From CAZFOB01 sp964520325 (GTDB lineage Bacteria > Actinomycetota > JAICYB01), in assembly GCA_964520325.1 (NCBI GenBank), contig CAZFOB010000010.1:62001-126000 (forward strand): DNA of 64,000 nt. Direction: 5' to 3'. The stretch's first letter is position 1. The number at the start of each line of letters is the position of its first letter. The notes under the pieces are model-generated. The model was not told the DNA's origin, searched no databases, and worked only from the letters and a program-made list of their open reading frames with translations. The position numbers and the translations under genes are program-made. Positions 16,132-24,745 of the stretch are shown here, in pieces.

Positions 16132-18497
16132 CAGACGACGACCGTGACGGTTGGAGTGCGGTCGTCCCAGGTCGTGAGGACTTGGGCGTTCGCACTTGGC
16201 TGGTTGTACGGGACGAAGACGACACCTTCCGCGATCCCCTTCGAGACCTGCGCGGGGAGGCTGAGTGATCCATGCGCGGTGCTCACTGTCACCTGTTGCC
16301 CATCGGCGACACCGAGCCGATCAGCGTCGGCGGCATTCAGCTCGACGAACGGCTTCGGAGTGAGCTCGCGCATCTCCTCCGTCTTGTTCACGCGCGATCC
16401 GTCGTCGTAGAGCAGCCGGTAGGTCAGCAGACGCAAGCCGTCAGGCGGCTGCGATCCGTTGGTCGGAGCAGCACCGGAGATCATCGGTTTCGGACGGCTC
16501 GCGAGCAGGGCATCGAGCTCGCCTCGCACGTCGTCGATCGTGCGGCACCCGATCGGAGCACCGAGCATGCGGGCCGACTCCGCGAGGATCGCGTAGTCGG
16601 CGCGGGCCGCGCCGGGCGGGTCGACAGCGGCCGTCGTCTGTTGACGACGGCCTTCCCAATCGGTGAGCGTTCCCGCGCGCTCAACGAAGGCCGCGGCCGG
16701 AAGCACGAGGTCGGCGTAGTTCATCAGCTGGGTCGATTGCACGTCCTGGACGACGACGAACGGTGCGGCCTCGAGAGCGGCACGGCCGAGGCCGGCCTCG
16801 GGCACGTCGGCCAGCACGTCGGCGCCGACGAGCCACAACGCCTTGAGCTCGCCCGCGGCCGCAGCCTTGAGCATGCCGCCGACGTCGAGGCCGCGTCCGT
16901 CGGGAAGCTCGGCCCCCCACGCGCTTTCGATCTCGCGACGTCCGGCGGTGTCCAGGTCGCGCCAGCCTGGGAGCAGCTCAGGGTGGGCGCCCGCTTGGAG
17001 CGCCCCGTAGGTGTTCGAACGTCTGGGCAGCCACGTGAGCTTGGCACCGTTGGCATCGGCGACCGCCTTCCACGCACGGACCGTGTCGGCCGAGTGCGCT
17101 CGGGGGCCGAGAAGGATGACGGGAGTCTTGGCTGAAGCGAGTGCGTCGGCGATCGCCGCCGGCACCCTCGCGGTGTCGCCGGGCGTGCTTCGGACGTCGA
17201 CGATCGCGTATTCGGAGAGCGCGATCTCGCGCGGATGCACGATGGCGATCGGCAGGCCCTTCTTCGTGGCCGCGATCCGCATGCGCAGAAAGAGAACGGG
17301 AAGCTCTTCGCGCACGTCGCACTCGATGAGCACGACGAGATCGGAGTCAAGGACGTCGTCATAGCCGACGTCCGGACGGATCAGTGCATCGGCGGCGAGG
17401 CCACCTTCGAGACGGTGGTCGATGTTGTGGGTCCGAAGAACCAGTCGCGCGAACTTCTGCGCGGTGTATGCGTCCTCATCGGTGAGTGACTCGCCGATGA
17501 TCATCCCGGCTGGTGCACCGTCCTCGAGAACGGGCTTCAGTCCCTGCGCGAGGATCTCGAACGCCTCGACCCAGGAAACGGGTTCGAGCTTGTCGCCCTT
17601 TCGCGCGTAGGGGTAGCTCAACCGCTCCGGCGAGGAGATGTAGCCGTTGCCGTAGCGACCCTTGTCGCACAGCCACTCCTCGTTGGTGTGCTCGTTCTCC
17701 GCGGCTGAGAAGCGGACAACCCTTCCGTCCTGGATACGAACGCTGGTATGCAACGCGCAGCCAGACGAGCAGAGGTTGCACGTGGTCGCCACGACTTGAA
17801 GGTCCCACGGACGTGACTGGAACCGGTACGGCGTGCTCGTCAACGCCCCGACCGGGCAGATCTGGACGGTGTTGCCGCTGAAGTAGGAATCGAAGCCCTG
17901 CTCCTCGAACGGGAAGATGTACGCGCGGGGTCCGCGTTCCATGACTCCGATGAGGACGTCACCCGACAGCTCCTCGCAGAAACGGGTGCAGCGGTAGCAG
18001 AGGATGCAGCGCTCGCGGTCGAGCGTGATGAGCGGCGAGATGGGCACAGCCTTCTCGAAGCGCCGCTTCGGTTCGATGAAGCGGGACTCGTTGGGGCCGT
18101 AGTCCTGCGTTTGGTCCTGGAGCGGACACTCGCCTGCGCGGTCGCAGATCGGACAGTCGAGCGGATGGTTGATCAGCAGCAGCTCGAGGATGGTCTTCTG
18201 CGCATCGTTGATCTCAGGGCTCGTGAACTGCGTGTGCGCAACCATCCCGTCAGCGACGACCGTTGTGCACGACGTCTGCGGCCGGCGCTGCGATGTGCCG
18301 GGGATCGGTGGGGACCCTTCGACGTCCACCAGGCACATGCGGCAGGCTCCCACGGGGTCCATGCGCTTGTGCCAGCAGAAGCGCGGGACGTAGATCCCCG
18401 CGCGCTCGGCCGCTTCGATCAGAAGCTCACCGGGCTTGGCCTCGACGGACTTCCCGTCGATGGTGATCGAGATCGTCTGCTGTTGCGTATCCGTCAT
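16131..18497 (-). CDS. nuoG: NADH-quinone oxidoreductase subunit G (complex I copy 2)
   Basis: This 788-residue large Fe-S subunit of the NADH module has several parts. The N-terminus holds the [2Fe-2S] domain (RFCWHKRMDPVGACRMC), the His/Cys [4Fe-4S] motif HPLDCPICDRAGEC, and a ferredoxin-like CILCYRCTRFCEE. These are followed by a molybdopterin-oxidoreductase-like domain that starts with CNLCSSGC and degenerates towards the C-terminus, as in NuoG. The start ATG at 18497 overlaps the nuoF stop. The last ~120 residues look like the MopB_CT substrate-dinucleotide fold. Confidence 0.95.
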   Translation of the reverse strand: MTDTQQQTISITIDGKSVEAKPGELLIEAAERAGIYVPRFCWHKRMDPVGACRMCLVDVEGSPPIPGTSQRRPQTSCTTVVADGMVAHTQFTSPEINDAQKTILELLLINHPLDCPICDRAGECPLQDQTQDYGPNESRFIEPKRRFEKAVPISPLITLDRERCILCYRCTRFCEELSGDVLIGVMERGPRAYIFPFEEQGFDSYFSGNTVQICPVGALTSTPYRFQSRPWDLQVVATTCNLCSSGCALHTSVRIQDGRVVRFSAAENEHTNEEWLCDKGRYGNGYISSPERLSYPYARKGDKLEPVSWVEAFEILAQGLKPVLEDGAPAGMIIGESLTDEDAYTAQKFARLVLRTHNIDHRLEGGLAADALIRPDVGYDDVLDSDLVVLIECDVREELPVLFLRMRIAATKKGLPIAIVHPREIALSEYAIVDVRSTPGDTARVPAAIADALASAKTPVILLGPRAHSADTVRAWKAVADANGAKLTWLPRRSNTYGALQAGAHPELLPGWRDLDTAGRREIESAWGAELPDGRGLDVGGMLKAAAAGELKALWLVGADVLADVPEAGLGRAALEAAPFVVVQDVQSTQLMNYADLVLPAAAFVERAGTLTDWEGRRQQTTAAVDPPGAARADYAILAESARMLGAPIGCRTIDDVRGELDALLASRPKPMISGAAPTNGSQPPDGLRLLTYRLLYDDGSRVNKTEEMRELTPKPFVELNAADADRLGVADGQQVTVSTAHGSLSLPAQVSKGIAEGVVFVPYNQPSANAQVLTTWDDRTPTVTVVV

Positions 18498-19810
18498 GCG
18501 CTCGCCGTCGCTTCGGTCATTTCCACTGGGGCCGGCCCGGCCGCGCTTTGGGGACATGCGCCGAGGCGGATGTGTTCTTCGTACTCCTCGCGGAAGTACT
18601 TGATCGAAGACCCGACGGGACCGGCGGCGAACTCCGCAAGCGCGCAGAGCGATTTGAACCCGGACATGCCGTTATTCACGCTCTCGAGCTGGTCGATATC
18701 GCCTGGGCGCCCCCTGCCGCACTCGATTCGCTCGAGGATGCTCTCGACCCAGTACGTGCCTTCCCGGCACGGAGTGCATTTGCCGCACGATTCGTGCGAG
18801 TAGAACTTCGATCCACGCCACACAGCAGCCACGATGCACATGTCGTTCGGCACGACGATGATCGAGCTCGCCCCGAGCACCGATCCGGCCGCGACCATCC
18901 CCTCGTAGTCCATCGTGGCGTCGAGCCGGTCGGGTGGCAGCATCGGCGTCGACCATCCGCCGGGCGCAAACGCCTTGATCCCTCGATCGTCGACACCCCC
19001 GCAGAGCTCGAGCACATCGCGCACCGACGTCCCGAGTGGAACCTCGACGTTGCGCGGGTCGCGTACCGCGCCGGACACACTGCAGACGAGGGTTCCCGGC
19101 GACTTCTCGGTCCCCCACTGGCGGTACCAATCGGCGCCGTTGACGACGATGGGGCCGGCGGCCTGCAATGACTGCACGTTGTTCACGACCGTCGGGCACC
19201 GGTACAACCCCTCGACCACCGGGAACGGGGGCCGCGGGCGGGGCATGCCGCGATAGCCCTCGAGCGATTCGAGCAGCGCCGTCTCCTCGCCACAGATGTA
19301 CGCACCGGCGCCACGGTGGAGCACCATCTCGCAAGAGAATCCGGTGCCACAGATCCGTTCGCCCAAGTAGTTGTCGGCGTACGCCGCTGTGATGGCGGCT
19401 TCCAAACGGTCGTGCGCGAGGATGAACTCGCCGCGGCAGTAGATGAAGCAGTGCTTCGCGCCGATGGCATACGCGGCGATGAGCATCCCTTCTATCAGCG
19501 CGTGAGGATCGACCTCCATGAGCTCGCGATCGTGGAACGCGCCGGGCTCCCCTTCGTCACCGTTGCACACGACGTAGCGCGCTTTCGGCGAGTCCTTGGG
19601 GATGAGGCTCCACTTCAGTCCCGTCCCCATGCCGGCGCCGCCCCGTCCGCGCAGTCCGGATGCCTGAACGAGGTCGACCACCTCTTGGGGAGCCATCTCG
19701 GTCAGAGCTTTGCGCAGCCCTTGATAGCCGCCGGTCTCGAGGAACGCAGGCAACGTCCAGCTCTGCGGGACTTCGCGGCGCTGGAGGACCACGAGCGTCT
19801 CTTCAACCAT
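18494..19810 (-). CDS. nuoF: NADH-quinone oxidoreductase subunit F (complex I copy 2)
   Basis: This 438-residue subunit binds NADH and FMN and takes the first electrons. Visible motifs are the Gly-rich LRGRGGAGMGTGLKWSL, NGDEGEPGAFHDRELM for FMN, and SCGKCTPCREGT for cluster N3. The ATG at 19810 lies 8 bases inside the end of nuoE. Its presence here, and its absence between nuoD and nuoH in copy 1, distinguishes the two operons. Confidence 0.96.
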   Translation of the reverse strand: MVEETLVVLQRREVPQSWTLPAFLETGGYQGLRKALTEMAPQEVVDLVQASGLRGRGGAGMGTGLKWSLIPKDSPKARYVVCNGDEGEPGAFHDRELMEVDPHALIEGMLIAAYAIGAKHCFIYCRGEFILAHDRLEAAITAAYADNYLGERICGTGFSCEMVLHRGAGAYICGEETALLESLEGYRGMPRPRPPFPVVEGLYRCPTVVNNVQSLQAAGPIVVNGADWYRQWGTEKSPGTLVCSVSGAVRDPRNVEVPLGTSVRDVLELCGGVDDRGIKAFAPGGWSTPMLPPDRLDATMDYEGMVAAGSVLGASSIIVVPNDMCIVAAVWRGSKFYSHESCGKCTPCREGTYWVESILERIECGRGRPGDIDQLESVNNGMSGFKSLCALAEFAAGPVGSSIKYFREEYEEHIRLGACPQSAAGPAPVEMTEATASA

Positions 19811-20345
19811 TGCGCGCCTCGCTGAGAGAGGCGGCCCGGCCGAGCTCTCCGAGGATCTCGTCGAGGTCTCGTCCGGCGCGGAGGTCGTCGACGAGTTTGG
19901 TCGCGCGCTCCGGCGTGAGGTAGGCAACGTCGCGATAGTTCACCTGCGCGGCCACCGCGAGGTGGCACGTCGCGAGGCACTCAACCGACTCCCACGAGCA
20001 CAAGCCGTCCGATGCGGCAACGCTCGGCGCTCCGATGGCCTCGCGCAACGCATCGGCGGTCTCGTTGGCGCCGTTGATCATGCATGAGAGGTTCGTACAC
20101 AGCGAGATCAGATACTTCCCGGGATGGTTTCTTTTGAACATCGTGTAGAACGTCGCGACGCCGGCGACGTCGGTCGACGTGAGATTCATCACCCGGCCGA
20201 CTTCTCTGATCGCGTCGTCACTGAGGAAACCGACCTCATCCTGTGCTTCGTGCAGCAGCATGATCAACGCGGATCGCGGCACGGGGTAGCGCGCGATGAT
20301 TTCCTGCGCCTTGGTGTGGAAAGCCTCCGACAACACATCGCTCAT
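19803..20345 (-). CDS. nuoE: NADH-quinone oxidoreductase subunit E (complex I copy 2)
   Basis: The 180-residue thioredoxin-fold subunit carries the [2Fe-2S] cluster N1a; ligands Cys83, Cys88, Cys123 and Cys127 are seen. Two start ATGs are possible, at 20351 and 20345. The second is preferred because it overlaps the stop of the last mini-ORF as ATGA, which keeps the coupling pattern of the array intact. Confidence 0.94.
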   Translation of the reverse strand: MSDVLSEAFHTKAQEIIARYPVPRSALIMLLHEAQDEVGFLSDDAIREVGRVMNLTSTDVAGVATFYTMFKRNHPGKYLISLCTNLSCMINGANETADALREAIGAPSVAASDGLCSWESVECLATCHLAVAAQVNYRDVAYLTPERATKLVDDLRAGRDLDEILGELGRAASLSEARNG

Positions 20346-20389
20346 CTCCATTCAGCTTGCTCCGCGCGTCGCGCTCCGCAGTCGTTCAT
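20342..20389 (-). CDS. Mini-ORF B3, peptide MNDCGARRAEQAEWR
   Basis: Third unit, changed near its end (AEWR instead of AENR). It remains 15 codons long, and its TGA overlaps the preferred nuoE ATG at 20345. Confidence 0.5.
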   Translation of the reverse strand: MNDCGARRAEQAEWR

Positions 20390-20433
20390 CTGTTCTCCGC
20401 TTGCTCCGCGCGTCGCGCTCCGCAGTCGTTCAT
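20386..20433 (-). CDS. Mini-ORF B2, peptide MNDCGARRAEQAENR
   Basis: Identical to B1, with ATGA overlaps at both ends. Translation is inferred. Confidence 0.5.
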   Translation of the reverse strand: MNDCGARRAEQAENR

Positions 20434-20477
20434 CTGTTCTCCGCTTGCTCCGCGCGTCGCGCTCCGCAGTCGTTCAT
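20430..20477 (-). CDS. Mini-ORF B1, peptide MNDCGARRAEQAENR
   Basis: A 15-codon ORF whose ATG overlaps the nuoD TGA and whose TGA overlaps the next ATG. A GGAG five bases before the following ATG is a good ribosome binding site. Translation is inferred. Confidence 0.5.
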   Translation of the reverse strand: MNDCGARRAEQAENR

Positions 20478-21700
20478 CGGTCGACGTCCCCCATGACGGG
20501 GTCGAGCGTCGCGAGGATCGCGATGAGGTCGGCGAGCAGATGGCCCTGCGCGATCACCGGAAGCACTTGGAGGTTGTGGAAGGACGGCCCGCGCATGTGC
20601 ACCCGCCATGGACGTCCGCGACCGTCGGAGGCGACGAAGAGGCCGAGCTCTCCGCGGGGACTCTCCACGGCGACGTAGACCTCCCCGGCCGGCACGTGCG
20701 GCCCGTCGGTGAAGAGCTTGAAATGATGGATGACCGCTTCCATCGAAACAGCCAACCGATCGCGGGACGGAGGCATGAGCTTGCCTTCGGCACGGAACGC
20801 CCCTGACGGCATCCCGTCCAGTACCTGCCGGCAGATCTTCGCGGACTCGTGCAGCTCCTGCATCCGCACGAGGTACCTGTCGTAGGAATCACCGGAGGTG
20901 CCGACGGGGATGTCGAAATCTATCTCGCTGTAGGGCAGATAGTCGCTCGTCTTGCGCAGATCGTGGGGTACTCCGCACGCCCTCAAGTTGGGCCCCGTCA
21001 CCGCATACGCGAGCGCGTCCTGCTTCGAGAGCACGCCGATGCCCTTGGTACGCCCGATCCAGATCGGATTCGCGGAGAGGAATCGCTCGTACTCGGCGAA
21101 ACGCCCGGGGAGCACATCGAGCAACTCGTAGGCCATCTTGATCTGCTCGGGTCCGAGGTCCATCGCGACACCACCCGGACGGAAATACGCGTGGTTCATC
21201 CGCGTGCCGGTCGTGGCCTGGTAGAAGTCGAGGATCGTCTCCCGTTCGCGGAACGCGAACGTCGCCATCGACATCGCACCGAGCTCGAGGCCACCGGTGG
21301 CGAGCCACACCAGGTGGGAGGTGATGCGGTTGAACTCGCACATCAGCATGCGGATCCATTGCGCACGCGGCGGCACCTCGACGCCGGCTAGCTGCTCGAC
21401 TGCGACGCAGTACGCAAGCTCGTTGAAGAAGTTCGAGAGATAGTCGGCGCGCGTCACGTCGGTGACCGCTTGGATCCAGTTGAGCGTCTCGGCCTGCTTC
21501 TCGATGCCCGTATGCAGGTAGCCGATGATCGGCTCGACGTTGACGATGATCTCGCCGTTGATCTCTGTACGCAGACGGAGCACGCCATGCGTGGACGGAT
21601 GCTGGGGGCCGAGGTTGACCGTCATGGTCTCGTCCTCGACCCACAGATCGCGGATCTCGGACGCTGCGGTCCCCTGAATCGTTTCGACGACGTCGCTCAC
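20474..21700 (-). CDS. nuoD: NADH-quinone oxidoreductase subunit D (complex I copy 2)
   Basis: This 408-residue 49-kDa-type subunit has NLGPQHPSTHGVLRLR, EPIIGYLHTGIEK and a C-terminus ending DPVMGDVDR, all typical of NuoD. It starts at GTG 21700, overlapping the nuoC TGA as GTGA; the longer frame upstream is inside nuoC. The stop TGA is part of the ATGA that opens mini-ORF array B. Confidence 0.96.
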   Translation of the reverse strand: MSDVVETIQGTAASEIRDLWVEDETMTVNLGPQHPSTHGVLRLRTEINGEIIVNVEPIIGYLHTGIEKQAETLNWIQAVTDVTRADYLSNFFNELAYCVAVEQLAGVEVPPRAQWIRMLMCEFNRITSHLVWLATGGLELGAMSMATFAFRERETILDFYQATTGTRMNHAYFRPGGVAMDLGPEQIKMAYELLDVLPGRFAEYERFLSANPIWIGRTKGIGVLSKQDALAYAVTGPNLRACGVPHDLRKTSDYLPYSEIDFDIPVGTSGDSYDRYLVRMQELHESAKICRQVLDGMPSGAFRAEGKLMPPSRDRLAVSMEAVIHHFKLFTDGPHVPAGEVYVAVESPRGELGLFVASDGRGRPWRVHMRGPSFHNLQVLPVIAQGHLLADLIAILATLDPVMGDVDR

Positions 21701-22368
21701 GTATTCGGGTCCTCTTCGACCGCGCCCTCTTTGGGCAGTTCGGACTGTTCGGGCGTGCGCACACCGCTGGCCGGTGCGCCGGTCCACGTCATGTGCGACT
21801 GACGCCCGCGATCGCGGCGAAGTCGTGCCGGCACGCCGCCGGCCGCCGGCCGGGCTTGATCGGGGACGACATTCTCTCCGACGTACGCGGGCTCGATGCG
21901 GTACTCGACCGGCACCCCGCCGACCGAGTAGTCCTTGCGCAGGGGGTGTCCGATCCATTCGTCCGGCATGAGGATCCGTTTCAGATCGGGGTGTCCTGCA
22001 AAGTGCACGCCGAAGAAGTCGTAGACCTCACGCTCCGGCCAGTTCGCACCGGGAAACAATCCGGTCGCCGACGGCACCGATGGTGATTCGACGTCCGGCA
22101 GTTGCACCTTCACGCGCAACCGCGTCTGGTCGGTGAGGCAGAGCAAGTGGTAGTTGACGTCGTAGCGCGGTTGCCGCGGGAGCCAGTCGACGCCCGTGAT
22201 GTCGGTGAGCAATGCAAAACCGAAGTCGTCACGCAGAACGCCGAGCACGTCGAGCAAGCCGTCGGCCGCAACGGTGATGACACCCATGTCGATGTTGGAA
22301 GAAGTCTCGAAGCCGAGCTCGGGAAAACGTTCACGAACTCGGGCTTCGCACGCCGACAGATCGCTCAC
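21697..22368 (-). CDS. nuoC: NADH-quinone oxidoreductase subunit C (complex I copy 2)
   Basis: The 223-residue 30-kDa-type subunit carries the signature PGANWPEREVYDFFGVHFAG and the LRKDY element. The C-terminal ~45 residues are polar and longer than needed. The start ATG at 22368 follows the nuoB stop by eight bases. Confidence 0.95.
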   Translation of the reverse strand: MSDLSACEARVRERFPELGFETSSNIDMGVITVAADGLLDVLGVLRDDFGFALLTDITGVDWLPRQPRYDVNYHLLCLTDQTRLRVKVQLPDVESPSVPSATGLFPGANWPEREVYDFFGVHFAGHPDLKRILMPDEWIGHPLRKDYSVGGVPVEYRIEPAYVGENVVPDQARPAAGGVPARLRRDRGRQSHMTWTGAPASGVRTPEQSELPKEGAVEEDPNT

Positions 22369-22376
22369 GAGTTCAC

Positions 22377-22859
22377 CTATCGCGCGCTACCGAGCTTGAG
22401 GGGCTCTTTGGAGATCTGACGGTGCAGCTGGAAGATCCCGGACATGAGGATCTCGGGTGTCGGCGGGCAGCCCGGGACGTAGATGTCGACGGGGACGATC
22501 TGATCGACGCCCTGCAGGATCGCGTAGTTGTTGAACATCCCGCCGCAGGACGCACACGCCCCCATCGAGATGACCCACTTGGGCTCCGGCATCTGGTCGT
22601 AGATCTGCCGGAGCACCGGCGCCATCTTCTGGGACACACGTCCGGCGACGATCATCAGATCGGCTTGGCGCGGTGAGGCGCGGAAAGCTTCCATGCCGAA
22701 ACGCGCGAGGTCGTGGCGCGGCGCGACGGTCATCATCATCTCGATCGCGCAGCATGCCAGGCCGAAGGTCGCCGGCCACACCGAGTTCTTCCTCGCCCAG
22801 TTGACGAGCTTCTCGAGCGATGCCGTGACGACGGCGGGGAGCCGTTCTTCTAGTCCCAC
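22377..22859 (-). CDS. nuoB: NADH-quinone oxidoreductase subunit B (complex I copy 2)
   Basis: This 160-residue N2-cluster subunit has ligands Cys36-Cys37, Cys102 and Cys131. The start is GTG at 22859, preceded by GGAGGG at a good distance; no ATG is available in frame near the family start. The start lies 10 bases inside the end of nuoA. A much longer open frame upstream reads through nuoA and is rejected. Confidence 0.95.
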   Translation of the reverse strand: MGLEERLPAVVTASLEKLVNWARKNSVWPATFGLACCAIEMMMTVAPRHDLARFGMEAFRASPRQADLMIVAGRVSQKMAPVLRQIYDQMPEPKWVISMGACASCGGMFNNYAILQGVDQIVPVDIYVPGCPPTPEILMSGIFQLHRQISKEPLKLGSAR

Positions 22860-23206
22860 TCCAGCCCTCCGTTGCGCCACTCGTACACGAACGCCACGCC
22901 GAGGATCCCGATGAACACGCTCATCGCGATGAGCGAGAAGACCGGGAAGGCACGGAAGCTCACCGCCCACGGGAAGAAGAGGATCACCTCGACGTCGAAG
23001 ATCACGAACAGCATGGCGACGAGGTAGAAGCGCACGGGGAACCGCTCGACCATCGGCGTGATATCGGTGATACCAGACTCGTACGGCATCGCCTTCTGGG
23101 GAGTGGGGTCCTTCGGGGAGATCGCGCGGGATAAAACGACGGTGATCCCTGCGAATGCACCGGCGATGCCGAGCATGATGGCGATCGGCAGATAGCTCGC
23201 GAGCAT
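22850..23206 (-). CDS. nuoA: NADH-quinone oxidoreductase subunit A (complex I copy 2)
   Basis: The 118-residue protein has three helices and the FVIFDVEVILFFPWAV segment. The cysteine usually found in the YECG loop is absent (PYESGITD). ATG 23206 is chosen because a GGAGG lies four bases upstream; the open frame extends further but would add a polar, unrelated N-terminus. It is the first gene of the 14-gene operon, with a ~150-base leader from the predicted start point. Confidence 0.94.
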   Translation of the reverse strand: MLASYLPIAIMLGIAGAFAGITVVLSRAISPKDPTPQKAMPYESGITDITPMVERFPVRFYLVAMLFVIFDVEVILFFPWAVSFRAFPVFSLIAMSVFIGILGVAFVYEWRNGGLEWD

Positions 23207-23348
23207 CACGCCTCCAGTCATCGTCCCAGGGGGCGTCTGACGACGCATCCTGGTGAAGCCCCCACGGTAGTGGCGGTCCGAAAGTCCCGGCAACCGATGC
23301 GGTCCACCGATCCTCCCTCTCACCATCAGGCTCACCATCAGGAAAACT

Positions 23349-23396
23349 GCTTGTGATTTCTTTCACAAGCTTAGATCGGACGGATCGAAGCGTCAA
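23349..23396 (-). promoter_or_regulatory. Promoter and Rex/CRP-like operator of the copy-2 nuo operon
   Basis: On the minus strand TTGACG (23396-23391), a 17-base spacer and TAAGCT (23373-23368) form a recognisable sigma-70-type promoter. Its -10 merges into a perfect inverted repeat, GCTTGTGA-N6-TCACAAGC (23370-23349). This matches the Rex operator pattern TTGTGAA-N4-TTCACAA at all but one position, and also TGTGA-N6-TCACA of CRP/GlxR. Placement over the start point suggests repression, which would fit NADH/NAD-sensing Rex as known for nuo in Streptomyces. Confidence 0.75.
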
Positions 23397-23419
23397 CCTT
23401 GAGTCGGGCAGGCGTCAGA

Positions 23420-24691
23420 TCAGCCGAGTTTGATCACTGTGGCTGCGCGCAGCATCGCGCGGGTGATGTAGTCACCTGGAGTACCTCCCTGCTCGTGGTA
23501 CAGGTTCGCGAGCAGCTTGAAGGCGAACTCCATGACCGGCGGGACGTTCATGCCGACCGCTGTCAGCGTCCGCATGATCCGGGGACGGCCGATCAGGCGG
23601 ACGAACGTACGCGCGAGTCGGTAGTACGGCCCCCACAGCTCGTCGAGCTGCTCGTGGTAGGCCGAGAAGTTCCACGGGCTACCGGCTCCCAAGGCAGCAA
23701 GCGCGACATCGGCGCCGATCACGCCGGACTCGACGGCTTCGGAGATGCCCTCTCCGTTGAAGGGATTGATAACGCCGGCGGCATCACCGCAGGCGATCAC
23801 GCCGGGACGCCAGGGAACCCCGACACCGAACCCCATCGGCAGGCGCCACCCCTTGAGCTGGCCCGATTCGCGGAGCGTCCCGATGTCCGGGAGCTGCCAA
23901 TCGGCCGGAAGCGCCTTCATGAAGGCGCCCATGAGGTGGGCGTTGTTCACTTCTTTCCATTTCTTGTACGTGGACAGGATCCCGACGCCGACGTTGATCC
24001 GGCTCTGCCCGGACGGGTCCCGTCCCATGGGGAAGATCCAGCCGTAGCCGGGCAGCAACGCGCCGGACGACCCCTCGTCTCGCAGCTCGAGATAGCTCTC
24101 GATGACGTTATCGTCGGCGATCGGGCGGTTGGCCGGGAAATGAGCACGCATCGCCACAGCGTGCGGGCGCTTAGCGTCCTGCACCATGCCGACGGCGCGC
24201 GCGACCGGCGACGAGGCCCCGTCCGCAGCGATGACGGTCGCCGCGCGAAGCTCCTCGGTCGTGCCGTCCCTCTTCGTGATGACGCCGCGGACGAGTCCGC
24301 CCTCGACGATCGGGCCCTTGACGGCGATGCCCTCCCTGACATCGACACCGGCGTTGCTTGCGTGGCGGAGCATCAGCTCGTCCAGATCCGTCCTCGCGAC
24401 GACATAGCCGTGGTCGGGGAACGACGTCGATGCGGGCCAGTCGAAGGTGAGTGTGCGTCCGGCTCCGTGCACACGCAGCTTGTCAACGCGGTTGAACGCC
24501 TTGAGCTCGTTCTCCAGACCGAGCGCGCCGATGGAGGCGACCGCGCGCGGCGTCAGGCCGTCGCCACACGGCTTGTCGCGTGGAAACACCGCTTTGTCGA
24601 CGAGCAGCACACGCGCGCCAGAGGTCGCTGCGCGCCATGCAGCCGAAGATCCGGCCGGTCCGCCGCCGACGACGATGAGGTCGTAAGTCAC
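23420..24691 (-). CDS. Geranylgeranyl reductase family FAD-dependent oxidoreductase (MenJ-like candidate)
   Basis: This 423-residue flavoprotein belongs to the geranylgeranyl reductase family, which saturates isoprenoid double bonds of lipids or of the menaquinone tail. The N-terminal FAD dinucleotide motif (VVGGGPAGSSAA, residues ~8-19), the family box PCGDGLTPRAV (~41-51) and the second FAD motif GDAAGVINPFNGEGI are all visible. Its position just upstream of nuo, on the same strand, makes a quinone-tail role plausible, but archaeal-type lipid reduction cannot be excluded. Its stop is 214 bases before nuoA, with the nuo promoter between. Confidence 0.85.
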   Translation of the reverse strand: MTYDLIVVGGGPAGSSAAWRAATSGARVLLVDKAVFPRDKPCGDGLTPRAVASIGALGLENELKAFNRVDKLRVHGAGRTLTFDWPASTSFPDHGYVVARTDLDELMLRHASNAGVDVREGIAVKGPIVEGGLVRGVITKRDGTTEELRAATVIAADGASSPVARAVGMVQDAKRPHAVAMRAHFPANRPIADDNVIESYLELRDEGSSGALLPGYGWIFPMGRDPSGQSRINVGVGILSTYKKWKEVNNAHLMGAFMKALPADWQLPDIGTLRESGQLKGWRLPMGFGVGVPWRPGVIACGDAAGVINPFNGEGISEAVESGVIGADVALAALGAGSPWNFSAYHEQLDELWGPYYRLARTFVRLIGRPRIMRTLTAVGMNVPPVMEFAFKLLANLYHEQGGTPGDYITRAMLRAATVIKLG

Positions 24692-24745
24692 ATGTTGAGT
24701 GTAGGTGGGGCGTTGCGTACGGAGGGCTGCGAGGTGGCCGCGGCG

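Larger units (their letters stand above)
20342..20477 (-). repeat. Three 44-bp tandem units between nuoD and nuoE (array B)
   Basis: Three tandem 44-bp units fill the nuoD-nuoE gap. On the minus strand they begin ATGAACGACTGCGGAGCGCG; the first two are identical and end GGAGAACAG, and the third ends TGAATGGAG. The period, position right after nuoD, ATGA linkage and most bases match array A at 5471-5605. The differences between arrays keep the 15-codon frame open. Confidence 0.97.

Noticed and set aside
23321..23342. Short direct repeat (ctcaccatcagg-like) in the nuo copy-2 leader as a regulatory element
   Set aside because: Two partial copies only, with no partner sequence elsewhere; noted as leader sequence without function.
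22860..23396. Longer NuoB/NuoA open frames extending to 23396 and 23338
   Set aside because: Extensions are polar and unrelated to the families; internal GTG 22859 and ATG 23206 have strong ribosome binding sites at family start positions.
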